Below are positions 55,991-64,000 of a stretch of 64,000 nucleotides of DNA, piece after piece (the first letter of the stretch is position 1; the number at the start of each line of letters is the position of its first letter). Below the pieces are notes generated by a model, which saw only the letters and a list, made by a program, of their open reading frames with translations, did no database searches and was not told the origin of the DNA. Source of the stretch: Campylobacteraceae bacterium (lineage in GTDB: Bacteria; Campylobacterota; Campylobacteria; Campylobacterales; Arcobacteraceae); the NCBI GenBank assembly GCA_013373175.1, contig JABXII010000014.1, positions 124,001 through 188,000 of the forward strand, given 5' to 3'. Made by a program: the position numbers and the translations under genes.

Positions 55991-56296
55991 ATGAATAAAA
56001 ATGATATAAAAAAAGCAGTTGCTTTAGATTATGACATTGAAGTTGATAATGCTCCTAAAATAGTAGCCAAAGGTAAAGGTGAAATTGCTAATAATATCAT
56101 TAAAATTGCCCAAGACAATGATATTCCTATAAAAAAAGATGAAGACCTTGTGGAACTTTTATCTGCTATTGATATAGAAAAAGAAATACCACCAAGTATG
56201 TATAAAGCAGTATCTGAAATTTTTGCATTTATTTATGATTTAACAGCTCTAGAAAGAAAAAAAAGAGAGTCTGAAAAAGCAAATGATATAATTTGA
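55991..56296 (+). CDS. FlhB C-terminal-domain homologue (FlhX type)
   Basis: A 101-residue soluble protein matching the cytoplasmic tail of FlhB/YscU: KKAVALDYDIEVDNAPKIVAKGKGEIANNIIKIAQDNDIPIKKDEDLVELLSAI corresponds to the segment after the autocleavage site. The NPTH cleavage motif itself is absent. In Campylobacterota such free-standing FlhB-tail proteins can substitute for the cleaved part of FlhB. Coupled to the fliK-like gene. Confidence 0.8.
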   Translation: MNKNDIKKAVALDYDIEVDNAPKIVAKGKGEIANNIIKIAQDNDIPIKKDEDLVELLSAIDIEKEIPPSMYKAVSEIFAFIYDLTALERKKRESEKANDII

Positions 56297-56353
56297 TATT
56301 TATGTAAGTATAGTTTCAATATAATCCCTTTAAAACGAAGAACTGTATAGCTA

Positions 56354-56794
56354 ATGAAAATTAATAACTTAGATAATCCTTTTTACATATTTTTATTTTG
56401 TATTTTTGCATTAATAGTTAATACAATGTCGTCTATATACTTTTTCCCAATAATGCTACTTGGTATAGTATTTATTGCATTTTATGTATGCATGGAAAAA
56501 AACTATAATTACACGCTATTTTTCTTAGGTATAACAACTATAATAATTGAAATAAATAATGGGTTTAAACCTTTTTCAATAATACTTCTTTGCTTTTTTA
56601 TTTATGCTTTTATTATTCCATATGTTTCAAGAGTTTTATCTGTTGATGGGATAAATCTGTATGTATATTTAATAATATTTTATTGTGGACTGTTATTTTT
56701 ATGGACTTTAAACAATGAAATGAGTTTCCAATTAAATTTTATTTTACTTTTAAATTTAGTGGTTGATTTAATAATCTTTGGAGTTTTCATTTGA
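56354..56794 (+). CDS. MreD-like membrane protein
   Basis: A 146-residue protein with five predicted helices and almost no loops (FYIFLFCIFALIVNTMSSIYFF onward). It has no diagnostic motif, but size, topology and its four-base overlap with mrdA match MreD, a component of the elongasome with MreC and PBP2. No mreB/mreC here. ATG 56354; the preceding bases (TGTATAGCTA) show no clear ribosome site. Confidence 0.6.
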   Translation: MKINNLDNPFYIFLFCIFALIVNTMSSIYFFPIMLLGIVFIAFYVCMEKNYNYTLFFLGITTIIIEINNGFKPFSIILLCFFIYAFIIPYVSRVLSVDGINLYVYLIIFYCGLLFLWTLNNEMSFQLNFILLLNLVVDLIIFGVFI

Positions 56795-58572
56795 CTAGAC
56801 TAAAATTAATATTTATTTTTATTATTCTTGTTTTGTTAACATTACTTGCAAGGGTATATTTTCTTAGTATTAAATCAAATACCTATTATGAAGAACTTTC
56901 AAAAAGAAACTATATTAAAAAAGTGTATGAAGTACCTAATAGAGGTATAATCAAAGATAGAAATGGAAAAGCTTTAGCTATGAATAAGCTTGGTTTTTCA
57001 ATTAATTTAAGACCTCACTTACGCTCATATAAAAATAAAAAAAGATTAGATAAACTAATTGTCTTAATTAATAAACACTTCCCTGAATATGAAAAAGAGA
57101 AACTATATAAAGAGTATAAAAAAGCTGATTCTCCTTATAAACACGACTTTGTAAAAGTTGTAAAATATATACCTTATGACAAGTTTTTCAAAAAATATAC
57201 CCTATTTAATTCCCTTGATGATATTCAAATTAAATCTGAAGTAAAAAGAGTCTATCCATACAAACAAGATGCTTCTCATATCATTGGTTATGTTGGAAAA
57301 GCTTCAAGATTAGATATTAATAGAAATCCTTTTTCAAAACATAGTGGAATTATCGGTAAAATAGGACTTGAAAAATATTATAATGAAAAATTACAAGGTA
57401 AACTTGGATACAAAAATATTAAAGTAAATGCTTTAAATAAAGAGCTTGAAGTACTTGAAGAGAAAAAACCATCAAGTGACAATGACCTTACAATCTCAAT
57501 TGATATTGAACTACAAAAATATATTCAAAAAAATTTTCCGGGAAAAGGTGGAGCAGCTATTGTAATGGATGCTCAAACAGGAGAACTACTTACAGCTAGT
57601 TCCTTCCCTGAGTTTGACAATAATATCTTTGTTGATGGTATCTCTGTAAAAGAGTGGAATAAAATGAGAACTGATTTTAACCACCCATTTACAAATAAAT
57701 TAATTAATGGTAAATATCCTCCAGGTTCTGTTATAAAGATGGGTGTAGCTTTATCATTTTTAGAACATGGAGTTAAGCCTAGTTATACAGTATTTGATAC
57801 AGGTGCAATCACATTAGGGAAAAGAAACTTTAGATGTTGGAAGCAAAAAGGTCATGGAAAAGTTGGATTTACTAAAGCTATTAGAGAAAGTTGTGATGAC
57901 TTTTTCTATAAAGGAAGCCTAAAAGTAGGTATAAATAACATTTCTGAAACATTAGCAAAATTTGGTATTGGTCAAAAAACTGGTATTGATTTAGATAATG
58001 AACACTATGGAACAAATCCAAATAAAGAGTGGAAACAAAAAAGGCACAATCTTCCTTGGTATGTTGGAGAAACAGTAATTACCTCAATTGGTCAAGGGGA
58101 AATGTTAACTACTCCTATGCAAATAGCTAGATATACAGCATTTTTAGCAACAGGGAAACTTCCAATACCTCACTTTGCAAAAGATAGTTATCAAGAACCA
58201 ATTGAAGTTCCACACGATGAAAATCATTTAGAATTGATAAGAAAAGGAATGTATGAAGTTAACAACCATAAAAAAGGTACTTTATACAGATACTCAAGAA
58301 ATAGTATTATAACTATGGCAGGGAAAACAGGAACTGCACAAGTTGTATCTATTCCTCAATCTGAAAAGAAAAGAATGAAAGAGAGTGAACTAGAATATTA
58401 TCATAGATCACATGCTTGGATTACTGCTTATGGGCCATATAAAGGTGATAAAAAATATGTTGTAACAGTTATCATTGAACATGGTGGACATGGGGGAAGT
58501 GCTGCTGGGTTATTAGTAAAAAACATCTTTAAAAAACTTTATGAGTTTGGTTACATAAAAGACCCTAAATAG
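56791..58572 (+). CDS. mrdA: Penicillin-binding protein 2, elongation-specific transpeptidase
   Basis: A 593-residue class B PBP: one N-terminal helix (LIFIFIILVLLTLLARVYFL), a pedestal domain with RNYIKKVYEVPNRGIIKDRNG, and the transpeptidase domain with nucleophile Ser313 in PPGSVIK, the second motif SCDDFF, and KTG at 512-514 (GKTGTAQ). It cross-links peptidoglycan during rod elongation with RodA. Starts at TTG 56791 overlapping the MreD-like stop (TTGA). Confidence 0.92.
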   Translation: MTRLKLIFIFIILVLLTLLARVYFLSIKSNTYYEELSKRNYIKKVYEVPNRGIIKDRNGKALAMNKLGFSINLRPHLRSYKNKKRLDKLIVLINKHFPEYEKEKLYKEYKKADSPYKHDFVKVVKYIPYDKFFKKYTLFNSLDDIQIKSEVKRVYPYKQDASHIIGYVGKASRLDINRNPFSKHSGIIGKIGLEKYYNEKLQGKLGYKNIKVNALNKELEVLEEKKPSSDNDLTISIDIELQKYIQKNFPGKGGAAIVMDAQTGELLTASSFPEFDNNIFVDGISVKEWNKMRTDFNHPFTNKLINGKYPPGSVIKMGVALSFLEHGVKPSYTVFDTGAITLGKRNFRCWKQKGHGKVGFTKAIRESCDDFFYKGSLKVGINNISETLAKFGIGQKTGIDLDNEHYGTNPNKEWKQKRHNLPWYVGETVITSIGQGEMLTTPMQIARYTAFLATGKLPIPHFAKDSYQEPIEVPHDENHLELIRKGMYEVNNHKKGTLYRYSRNSIITMAGKTGTAQVVSIPQSEKKRMKESELEYYHRSHAWITAYGPYKGDKKYVVTVIIEHGGHGGSAAGLLVKNIFKKLYEFGYIKDPK

Positions 58573-58637
58573 CTATATCTTTGAGATTTAATAACTTTTT
58601 GGATATAGTATTTTCTTATTTTATTTGAGGACGATAT

Positions 58638-59375
58638 TTGAAACTAGTATTTAGTTTATTGATTTTTTCTATTTCATTACTTTTTGCACAAGAAGAAGTA
58701 GCACCACCTGTTGTTAATCTTTCAATAGCAGCACTTGAAGAACCTGCACAATTTGTTAAAACAATTAATATTGCTATAATTTTAACTCTTTTAGTTTTAG
58801 CACCTACACTTATTTTAATGGTTACAAGCTTTACAAGACTGATTATTGTTTTTTCACTTCTTAGACAAGCAATGGGATTACAACAAACTCCTCCAAACCA
58901 AATTATTATTTCACTTTCTTTAATTTTAACAATCTTTATTATGGAACCATATTTTAAAAAATCTTGGGATGATGCTATTGTTCCGTATATGGATGAAAAA
59001 ATAGGTTATGAAGTGGCTTTTGAAAAAGGAGTTAAACCCTTTAAAGAGTTCATGATAAAGAATACTAGAGAAAAAGATTTAGCTTTATTTTATAGAATAA
59101 AAAAAGAAGAAAACCCTAAAAATATTGATGATGTTCCTTTAACTCTTTTAATGCCTTCATTCATTGTTAGTGAACTTAAAACGGCGTTTGAAATAGGTTT
59201 TTTAATCTTCTTACCATTTTTAGTAATTGATATTATTGTAGCATCTATTTTAATGTCCTTGGGTATGATGATGCTTCCACCTGTTATGATTTCCCTGCCC
59301 ATAAAGATAATCTTCTTTATTGTAATTGATGGTTGGTCATTGATTATTGGAAACCTGGCCCAGTCCTTTAAATGA
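58638..59375 (+). CDS. fliP: Flagellar type III export gate protein FliP
   Basis: A 245-residue protein: signal peptide (FSLLIFSISLLFA), then helices with the family signatures IILTLLVLAPTLILMVTSFTRLIIVFSLLR-type order, GLQQTPPNQIIISLSLILTIF and the C-terminal LGMMMLPPVMISLPIKIIFFI. It forms the FliPQR export gate. Starts at TTG 58638, preceded by GAGGACGATA. It converges with the large sensor kinase. Confidence 0.95.
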   Translation: MKLVFSLLIFSISLLFAQEEVAPPVVNLSIAALEEPAQFVKTINIAIILTLLVLAPTLILMVTSFTRLIIVFSLLRQAMGLQQTPPNQIIISLSLILTIFIMEPYFKKSWDDAIVPYMDEKIGYEVAFEKGVKPFKEFMIKNTREKDLALFYRIKKEENPKNIDDVPLTLLMPSFIVSELKTAFEIGFLIFLPFLVIDIIVASILMSLGMMMLPPVMISLPIKIIFFIVIDGWSLIIGNLAQSFK

Positions 59376-59376
59376 C

Positions 59377-61998
59377 TTAGTCAAAGGTGTAAGGTATTTC
59401 TATAAAAAACTTTGCACCGTTATTTGTATTTTGAACATAAAGCTTTCCTCTTAAACTCTCTGTAACAATCTTATAACTCATATGTAAACCTAAACCTGTA
59501 CCTTGTGACTTATGTTTTGTAGTAAAATATGGGTCAAAGATTTTGTCAATAATATTTTCAGGAATTCCCTTTGCATTATCTTCTATAGTTATTAAAAAGT
59601 TTTTTTCATTTTTTTCTAGATTTAATTCAATCCAAGGCTCTTTTATATCCTTCTCTTTTATTGCATCTTTTGCATTATTAATTATGTTTATTAATACTTG
59701 GTCTAATTCCCCTACTATTGTAGTAAAAGTGAAATTTTCATCTTTTATATTATTCTTTAAAAGAATATGTCTACTTTTTAAAGAATCCGTTACAATGCTT
59801 ATAACTAATTTTAATCTATCGTGTAAAACAACATCTCTTAACTCTTTTCTTTCTTTTAAAAAATTTCTAAAGGTATCAATTGTATTTGATAAGTACTTTG
59901 TAGTATCAACTATTTTATTCATATCTTCAGAAATAGATTCATACTTTGGTTTTTCTCCTAAGTCTATATTTAAACTAATTCCAGAAGAGATTGTAGAGAT
60001 TGAACTTAATGGTTGTCTCCATTGATGTGCAATATTTTCTATCATTTCACCCATTTGAGCTTGTTTAGTTTGTGATTCTAATTGTTTTATATGTGTAATA
60101 TCTATCAGACTAATTACATTAATATTTTTATCTTTTAATGTAAATTTTTTAAATAAAGCATAAAACTTTGTACCATCTTTTCTTTTAGATAAAATTTCTA
60201 TATTTTCCTCATTATTTTTTCTTTGTTTATAAAGTAAATCTTTTGATTCTTTCGATATAAATTCATCAAGTAAAAGACCCTTCATCTGATTTTTATCAAT
60301 AAATGAAAATATTTTAACAGCACTCTCATTTGAATTTATTAATCTATTATCTTTAAAAATAAGTATAGCTTCCATTGTGGAATCAATCAATTGTGAGAAC
60401 TCATTAATTGATTTTCTCATAAGATACTGTTTATATAAGAAAAGAAGAAATATAATAGAAAAAAATAGTAGAATTTTCCATATTAAACTATAATTTATTC
60501 CTTTTTCATACTTTATAACAATCCAATTATTAAAGATTTTTTGTTTTTCTTCTGCACTTATATCATCTATAAGTTTTTGAATAATATTTACTAAAATAGG
60601 TTCATCTTTTCTTACACCTGCACTTAAGTTCCAATAAATATCTGCTTCTCCAGCTATTTTTAATTGAATTCTTTGTTCTGATTGAAGTGCATAACTTATT
60701 GTTGCAAAAGAGTCAACATAACCAAAGACTTTTCCTTTTGCGACTAAACTTAGTCCTTCTGAAATATTATCTACATACTCAATATTTAAATTAGGATATT
60801 TCTCTTTTAACTTTTTTGCAATACCATAATCTTTTACTAAAGCTATTTTTCTATTTTCTAAGTTCTTAAAATCATCAATAAATGAGATATCTAATTTTGT
60901 TGCAATAACTATTGGTATTTTTAAATATGAAGAGGTAAAATTAAAAAACTTTTCCCTTTCTTTGGTATGAGTAATAAAAGAGACCATGTCACATTTTTTA
61001 TCTTTTATATACTCTATGGACTGACTCCAAGACTCTGTTTTTATTGTATTAAATATCAGTCCAGATTCTTGGGTAAATAGTTTAAAATAGTCTGCACTAA
61101 GTCCAATATGATTACCATTTTTATCTAAACTTTCATAGGGTAACCAATCAGGGTCGATACATAGATTAACACTTTTTCTAGTATTTATATAATTTTTTTC
61201 TTTTTCATTAAATATTGTATTTGAAATACTATTTTTTCCAAACCATTTCTTATTTAATTTTTCTATTTCTTCAATAGAAGTATTATCGTAGGATTTGTCT
61301 ATTATTGAGATTAAAATACTATTTTTCTTTAATGTTGCAAAATGATGGTCATCTAACTTAACTCCCTCTACATTTTTAACAGGATTAGAGATTTTTAAAT
61401 TATTATAACCATACTTTTTAATATAGTAGTTTGCTACATTGTCACTATTTATTATTGCATCAATTTTTCCTAAACTTAGGGCATTTAGTTTATCTTCAAT
61501 ATTATCTAAATACACTAAGTCAATTTCTGGGTACTTCTTAAAAAACTCTTCTTCTCCCCAGCCTTTAGAAATTCCTACTTTTTTACTAAATAAATCTTCT
61601 ATATCAACTATTTCTTTTTCATTTTCTCTTATTATGTAGCTTTGGATAACTTTTGAATAACCTAAAGAAAAAGTCATTGTTTTTTCTCTTTCTTTAGTTT
61701 TATAAATAGTATGAATTAAGTCTATTTTTTCATCATCTAAATCTTTAAGTAGTTGATTCCAAGGCTTACTTGAATATCTAATTTCAAGATTTGTATCTTT
61801 TAAAATAAGTTTTAATAAATCAATTGAATATCCTAGTGCCCTACCATTTCTATTGAAATCGTAAGGCTCATAGTCAAACTCGTTTGAGACAGTTATATAT
61901 TTTTTATTTTCTATATAAGTTAACTCTTCTTTAGTCAACTTATTATTAGCAAACAAAAAATTTAAAAACAATATTGGTATAAATAGTAACTTAATCAT
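59377..61998 (-). CDS. Hybrid-sensor type histidine kinase with two periplasmic solute-binding domains
   Basis: An 873-residue orphan kinase. After a signal sequence come two tandem SBP_bac_3 domains (about 22-255: ITVSNEFDYEPYDF, LGYSIDLLKLIL; and 260-505: VNLCIDPDWLPYES, IGLSADYFKLF), each with the entry motif of amino-acid-binding proteins. A membrane helix near 505-525, a PAS domain (about 535-640), and a kinase core with His658 in NIAHQWRQPLSSIS, NIINNAKDAI, DNAKGI and GTGLGLHM follow. The ligand may be an amino acid or similar. No receiver domain and no adjacent regulator. Confidence 0.87.
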   Translation of the reverse strand: MIKLLFIPILFLNFLFANNKLTKEELTYIENKKYITVSNEFDYEPYDFNRNGRALGYSIDLLKLILKDTNLEIRYSSKPWNQLLKDLDDEKIDLIHTIYKTKEREKTMTFSLGYSKVIQSYIIRENEKEIVDIEDLFSKKVGISKGWGEEEFFKKYPEIDLVYLDNIEDKLNALSLGKIDAIINSDNVANYYIKKYGYNNLKISNPVKNVEGVKLDDHHFATLKKNSILISIIDKSYDNTSIEEIEKLNKKWFGKNSISNTIFNEKEKNYINTRKSVNLCIDPDWLPYESLDKNGNHIGLSADYFKLFTQESGLIFNTIKTESWSQSIEYIKDKKCDMVSFITHTKEREKFFNFTSSYLKIPIVIATKLDISFIDDFKNLENRKIALVKDYGIAKKLKEKYPNLNIEYVDNISEGLSLVAKGKVFGYVDSFATISYALQSEQRIQLKIAGEADIYWNLSAGVRKDEPILVNIIQKLIDDISAEEKQKIFNNWIVIKYEKGINYSLIWKILLFFSIIFLLFLYKQYLMRKSINEFSQLIDSTMEAILIFKDNRLINSNESAVKIFSFIDKNQMKGLLLDEFISKESKDLLYKQRKNNEENIEILSKRKDGTKFYALFKKFTLKDKNINVISLIDITHIKQLESQTKQAQMGEMIENIAHQWRQPLSSISTISSGISLNIDLGEKPKYESISEDMNKIVDTTKYLSNTIDTFRNFLKERKELRDVVLHDRLKLVISIVTDSLKSRHILLKNNIKDENFTFTTIVGELDQVLINIINNAKDAIKEKDIKEPWIELNLEKNEKNFLITIEDNAKGIPENIIDKIFDPYFTTKHKSQGTGLGLHMSYKIVTESLRGKLYVQNTNNGAKFFIEIPYTFD

Positions 61999-62075
61999 AA
62001 CATAATCTTTAATAACAAAATTATTATATGTTATAGCTTTATACCTTATAGCTTAGTAAGAAAAAAAAACTATTT

Positions 62076-62423
62076 TTATTTGAAAGTGATTTCGTCTTCT
62101 TTTGTAGTAATCATACATAAAAACTCATAATCACTTCCATAACAGGCTTCATAATAGTGTTCTACTCCTGCTGGAATATAAATAAAATCACCCTCTTTTG
62201 CTTTATACTCTTCATTTCCAACTACGACCTTTGCTTCTCCACTTAAAACATATTGTTGATGTTGAATTATGTTTGTATGATTTGGCATAGAACCACCATT
62301 TTTTAAAACTATTTTTCTAACAATAAAATCTTTATCCTCATTTGGAGTTAAAACTGCAATATTTGCATTGTCAGTGTTTGGAATATGATTTTGTTCAATA
62401 CTATTTGAAGCTTTTAAATACAT
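62076..62423 (-). CDS. Small cupin-domain protein
   Basis: A 115-residue single-domain cupin: GGSMPNHTNIIQHQQYVLSGEAKVVVGNEEYKAKEGD-like order (about 48-84) gives motif 1 with two His, and IPAGVEHYYEA gives motif 2. A metal-binding sensor or enzyme of unknown substrate. AAGGA precedes its ATG. Stands alone between the kinase and a tiny divergent membrane-protein gene. Confidence 0.75.
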   Translation of the reverse strand: MYLKASNSIEQNHIPNTDNANIAVLTPNEDKDFIVRKIVLKNGGSMPNHTNIIQHQQYVLSGEAKVVVGNEEYKAKEGDFIYIPAGVEHYYEACYGSDYEFLCMITTKEDEITFK

Positions 62424-62479
62424 AATTATCCTTTTAAATTTATCTAAAATATTATACTATAAATGAAAGGATTTAATTA

Positions 62480-62581
62480 ATGGAAAACTTACAGAATGAA
62501 GTTATTAGTTTTGTAGCAATTGCTATTGTTGTGTTACTTTTAGCACTATTTACAAAAAAAATGGAAGATAAACATAAATAA
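62480..62581 (+). CDS. 33-residue single-helix membrane protein
   Basis: A very short ORF with AAAGGA (62466-62471) eight bases before its ATG. The product MENLQNEVISFVAIAIVVLL... has one hydrophobic helix (VISFVAIAIVVLLLALF) followed by a charged tail (TKKMEDKHK). This topology is typical of small subunits such as CydX or CcoQ-like peptides, but no partner gene is nearby. It is separated by about 70 bases with a promoter from the TolC-like gene. Confidence 0.55.
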   Translation: MENLQNEVISFVAIAIVVLLLALFTKKMEDKHK

Positions 62582-62615
62582 TATTTACTTATAATTGTTT
62601 TATTTTATTTTTTAA

Positions 62616-62646
62616 TGTATAATCCCTAAAAACAAACAATAGGAGC
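62616..62646 (+). promoter_or_regulatory. Promoter and ribosome site of the TolC-like gene
   Basis: An extended -10 element TGTATAAT (62616-62623) and Shine-Dalgarno AGGAG (62642-62646) precede the ATG at 62651. Confidence 0.6.
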
Positions 62647-62650
62647 CTAT

Positions 62651-63994
62651 ATGCATAAGTTGATATTATATTTATTATTACTATCAACATTTTCTTTTTC
62701 ACAAATAATTAGTTTTGAAAAAGCATTAACTTCTACTATTGAATACAGTAAGAAAATAAAACAACAAGAAATTGAAATAAAACAAAAAAATGAAGACTTA
62801 AAAAAAGTAAAGGCTTACTCTTATGGAAATATAGATTTAATCCATGAGGCTAGTAAAACAAATCATGCAGGTTATGTATTTAATTCAAAGCTTTCATCTA
62901 GAGAAGCTACCTTTGAAGATTTTGGTTTTTCTCAATTTGGGCAAGCAATAACTACTGAACCAGTTGATTTAAATTATCCAGATAGTAGAAATAACTTTAA
63001 TACAAAACTTACTTATACTATTCCTTTATTTACAGGGTTTAAATTATCAAATCAAGAGGATATTATATCCTTAGAAAAAAAAGCTCAAAAAATAAAACTA
63101 AATATTAATATAAACTATTTATCACTAGAGGTTTTAAAAGCATATAATAATGCAGTTGTTGCAAAAGAGTTTTTAAAAGCTTCTAAAGATGCAATAAAAG
63201 CTGTAAAAAAGTATGAAGATACAGCAAATGAGTTTTATAAAGAAGGACTTGTAACAAAAATTGATAAAAAACAAGCACAAGTAAAAAGATTAAATACTCA
63301 AAGTAGTTTCATTCAAGCAAAAAACAATTTTGAACTTTCTCTTGCTTATCTTAGCTTTTTAACGGGCATTGAAAATATAAGTGATGTAGAAGAACTTAAA
63401 AACTATGATACAAATCAAAATTATGATTCTTCTTTAGCCTTAGAAAAAAGAGATGAAATAAAGATACTAAATACTACAAATAACCTTTTCAAAAAGAATA
63501 TTGAACTAAATAAAGCTTCATATTATCCATCTATTTATTCTTATGTTGAGTATGGAATAAATGATAATAAAATCACTACAAGTGATGAAAAAGACTATTA
63601 TATGGCTCTTGTTGGAGTAAAATTTACACTATTTAATCAAACAAGAGAACATGACTTACAAAAAAGTAAACTTCAATACAAAAAATCATTACTTCAAAAA
63701 CAAGAGTTAGAAGATAGTATTAAACTTGAAGTAAAAAAAGCAAAACTAAACCTCAATGCAAAAAACAAAGTATTAGAAGAAAAATTAAAAGCCAAAGAAC
63801 TTGCATATGAAGTATTAGAACAATCAAAACTAATGTATAAAAATAAACTAATCTCTATGTCTGAACTACTTAAACAAGAAGCTATTTACAGACAAAATGA
63901 AGCAGAACTAATATTATCAAAATATGAAAAATCACTTGCAAAGGCAAAATTTAATTTAGCCCTTGGGAATGACTTATTTAAAGGGAACAAATGA
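62651..63994 (+). CDS. TolC-family outer-membrane efflux protein
   Basis: A 447-residue protein: signal peptide (LILYLLLLSTFSFS), then ISFEKALTSTIEYSKKIKQQEIEI and two heptad-rich helical halves, with TKLTYTIPLFTGFKLSN and VGVKFTLFNQTREHDL as the paired membrane-strand regions, as in OEP/TolC trimers. It is the outer-membrane channel of a tripartite pump. The next gene begins at its stop (ATGA), expected to be the adaptor, so the operon continues outside the window. Confidence 0.88.
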   Translation: MHKLILYLLLLSTFSFSQIISFEKALTSTIEYSKKIKQQEIEIKQKNEDLKKVKAYSYGNIDLIHEASKTNHAGYVFNSKLSSREATFEDFGFSQFGQAITTEPVDLNYPDSRNNFNTKLTYTIPLFTGFKLSNQEDIISLEKKAQKIKLNININYLSLEVLKAYNNAVVAKEFLKASKDAIKAVKKYEDTANEFYKEGLVTKIDKKQAQVKRLNTQSSFIQAKNNFELSLAYLSFLTGIENISDVEELKNYDTNQNYDSSLALEKRDEIKILNTTNNLFKKNIELNKASYYPSIYSYVEYGINDNKITTSDEKDYYMALVGVKFTLFNQTREHDLQKSKLQYKKSLLQKQELEDSIKLEVKKAKLNLNAKNKVLEEKLKAKELAYEVLEQSKLMYKNKLISMSELLKQEAIYRQNEAELILSKYEKSLAKAKFNLALGNDLFKGNK

Positions 63995-64000
63995 AAAAAA
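63991..64000 (+). CDS. Start of the next gene, cut by the window edge
   Basis: ATGAAAAAA overlaps the TolC-like stop by four bases. Only M-K-K is visible. A periplasmic adaptor (HlyD/RND-MFP) is the usual partner, but the sequence here cannot show it. Confidence 0.4.

Noticed and set aside
56354-56794. Calling the gene mreD outright
   Set aside because: Topology and position fit, but no sequence motif proves it, so it is listed as MreD-like without a symbol.

Overview
The window is low-GC, densely coded bacterial chromosome. Its gene content points to a Campylobacterota member of the Arcobacter group: a CbpA-HspR heat-shock operon with a HAIR operator, monomeric NADP-isocitrate dehydrogenase, several small c553-type cytochromes, HQWRQPL-type histidine kinases, FliW and FliP, an FtsL-like gene after rsmH, and frequent TTG starts. 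This assignment rests on recognised families, not on a marker-gene comparison. No mobile element, CRISPR array, rRNA or tRNA was seen; the one classical RNA gene is rnpB (RNase P RNA).

Layout. 1-2000: the 5' end of a TonB-dependent receptor with a coupled small ORF, a UreH/SafE-like membrane protein, a candidate small RNA with a CCUCC loop, and a lipoprotein. 2131-6689: a tight operon for adenosylcobalamin-dependent glutamate mutase (S, E and L proteins) plus an unusual AMP-forming ligase. 6821-10173: an FNR-box-driven cytochrome c553, an NfeD/slipin pair and a diguanylate cyclase. 10298-17228: a polytopic membrane protein, an SDR protein, and an rsmH-ftsL-RND efflux operon. 17290-23028: an aldolase-like protein, HU, an unknown protein behind a 17-bp inverted repeat, a sensor kinase, an acetyltransferase and a short flagellin. 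23027-26323: an envelope/two-component operon containing c-type cytochromes. 26417-29760: a lipoprotein, an ABC exporter, an Aat-like protein that probably starts at ATT, and a receiver-less winged-helix regulator. 29870-38624: rnpB, lolA, secA, a LolC/E permease, and a YhdP/AsmA-like protein overlapping mltG head to head. 38751-45281: icd, mdh, an SpoIIAA-like protein, sodB, a periplasmic protein, and an MnmC-like oxidase with a rhodanese. 45366-53576: cbpA-hspR, ftsA-ftsZ, ppiD and recD2. 53595-59375: fliW, fliK, an FlhB-tail protein, an MreD-like protein, mrdA (PBP2) and fliP. 59377-64000: a large orphan kinase, a cupin, a 33-residue membrane peptide, and a TolC-like gene leading into another gene.

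Most of this is housekeeping: division, cell-wall elongation, lipoprotein trafficking, secretion, TCA cycle and flagella. The less ordinary parts are the glutamate mutase/adenylating-enzyme operon without methylaspartase, the structured leader ending in a terminator before cbpA, the C-rich-loop small RNA candidate near 1155-1290, the Cys-rich insertion in the MnmC-like oxidase paired with a rhodanese, and several unusual translation starts or overlaps.
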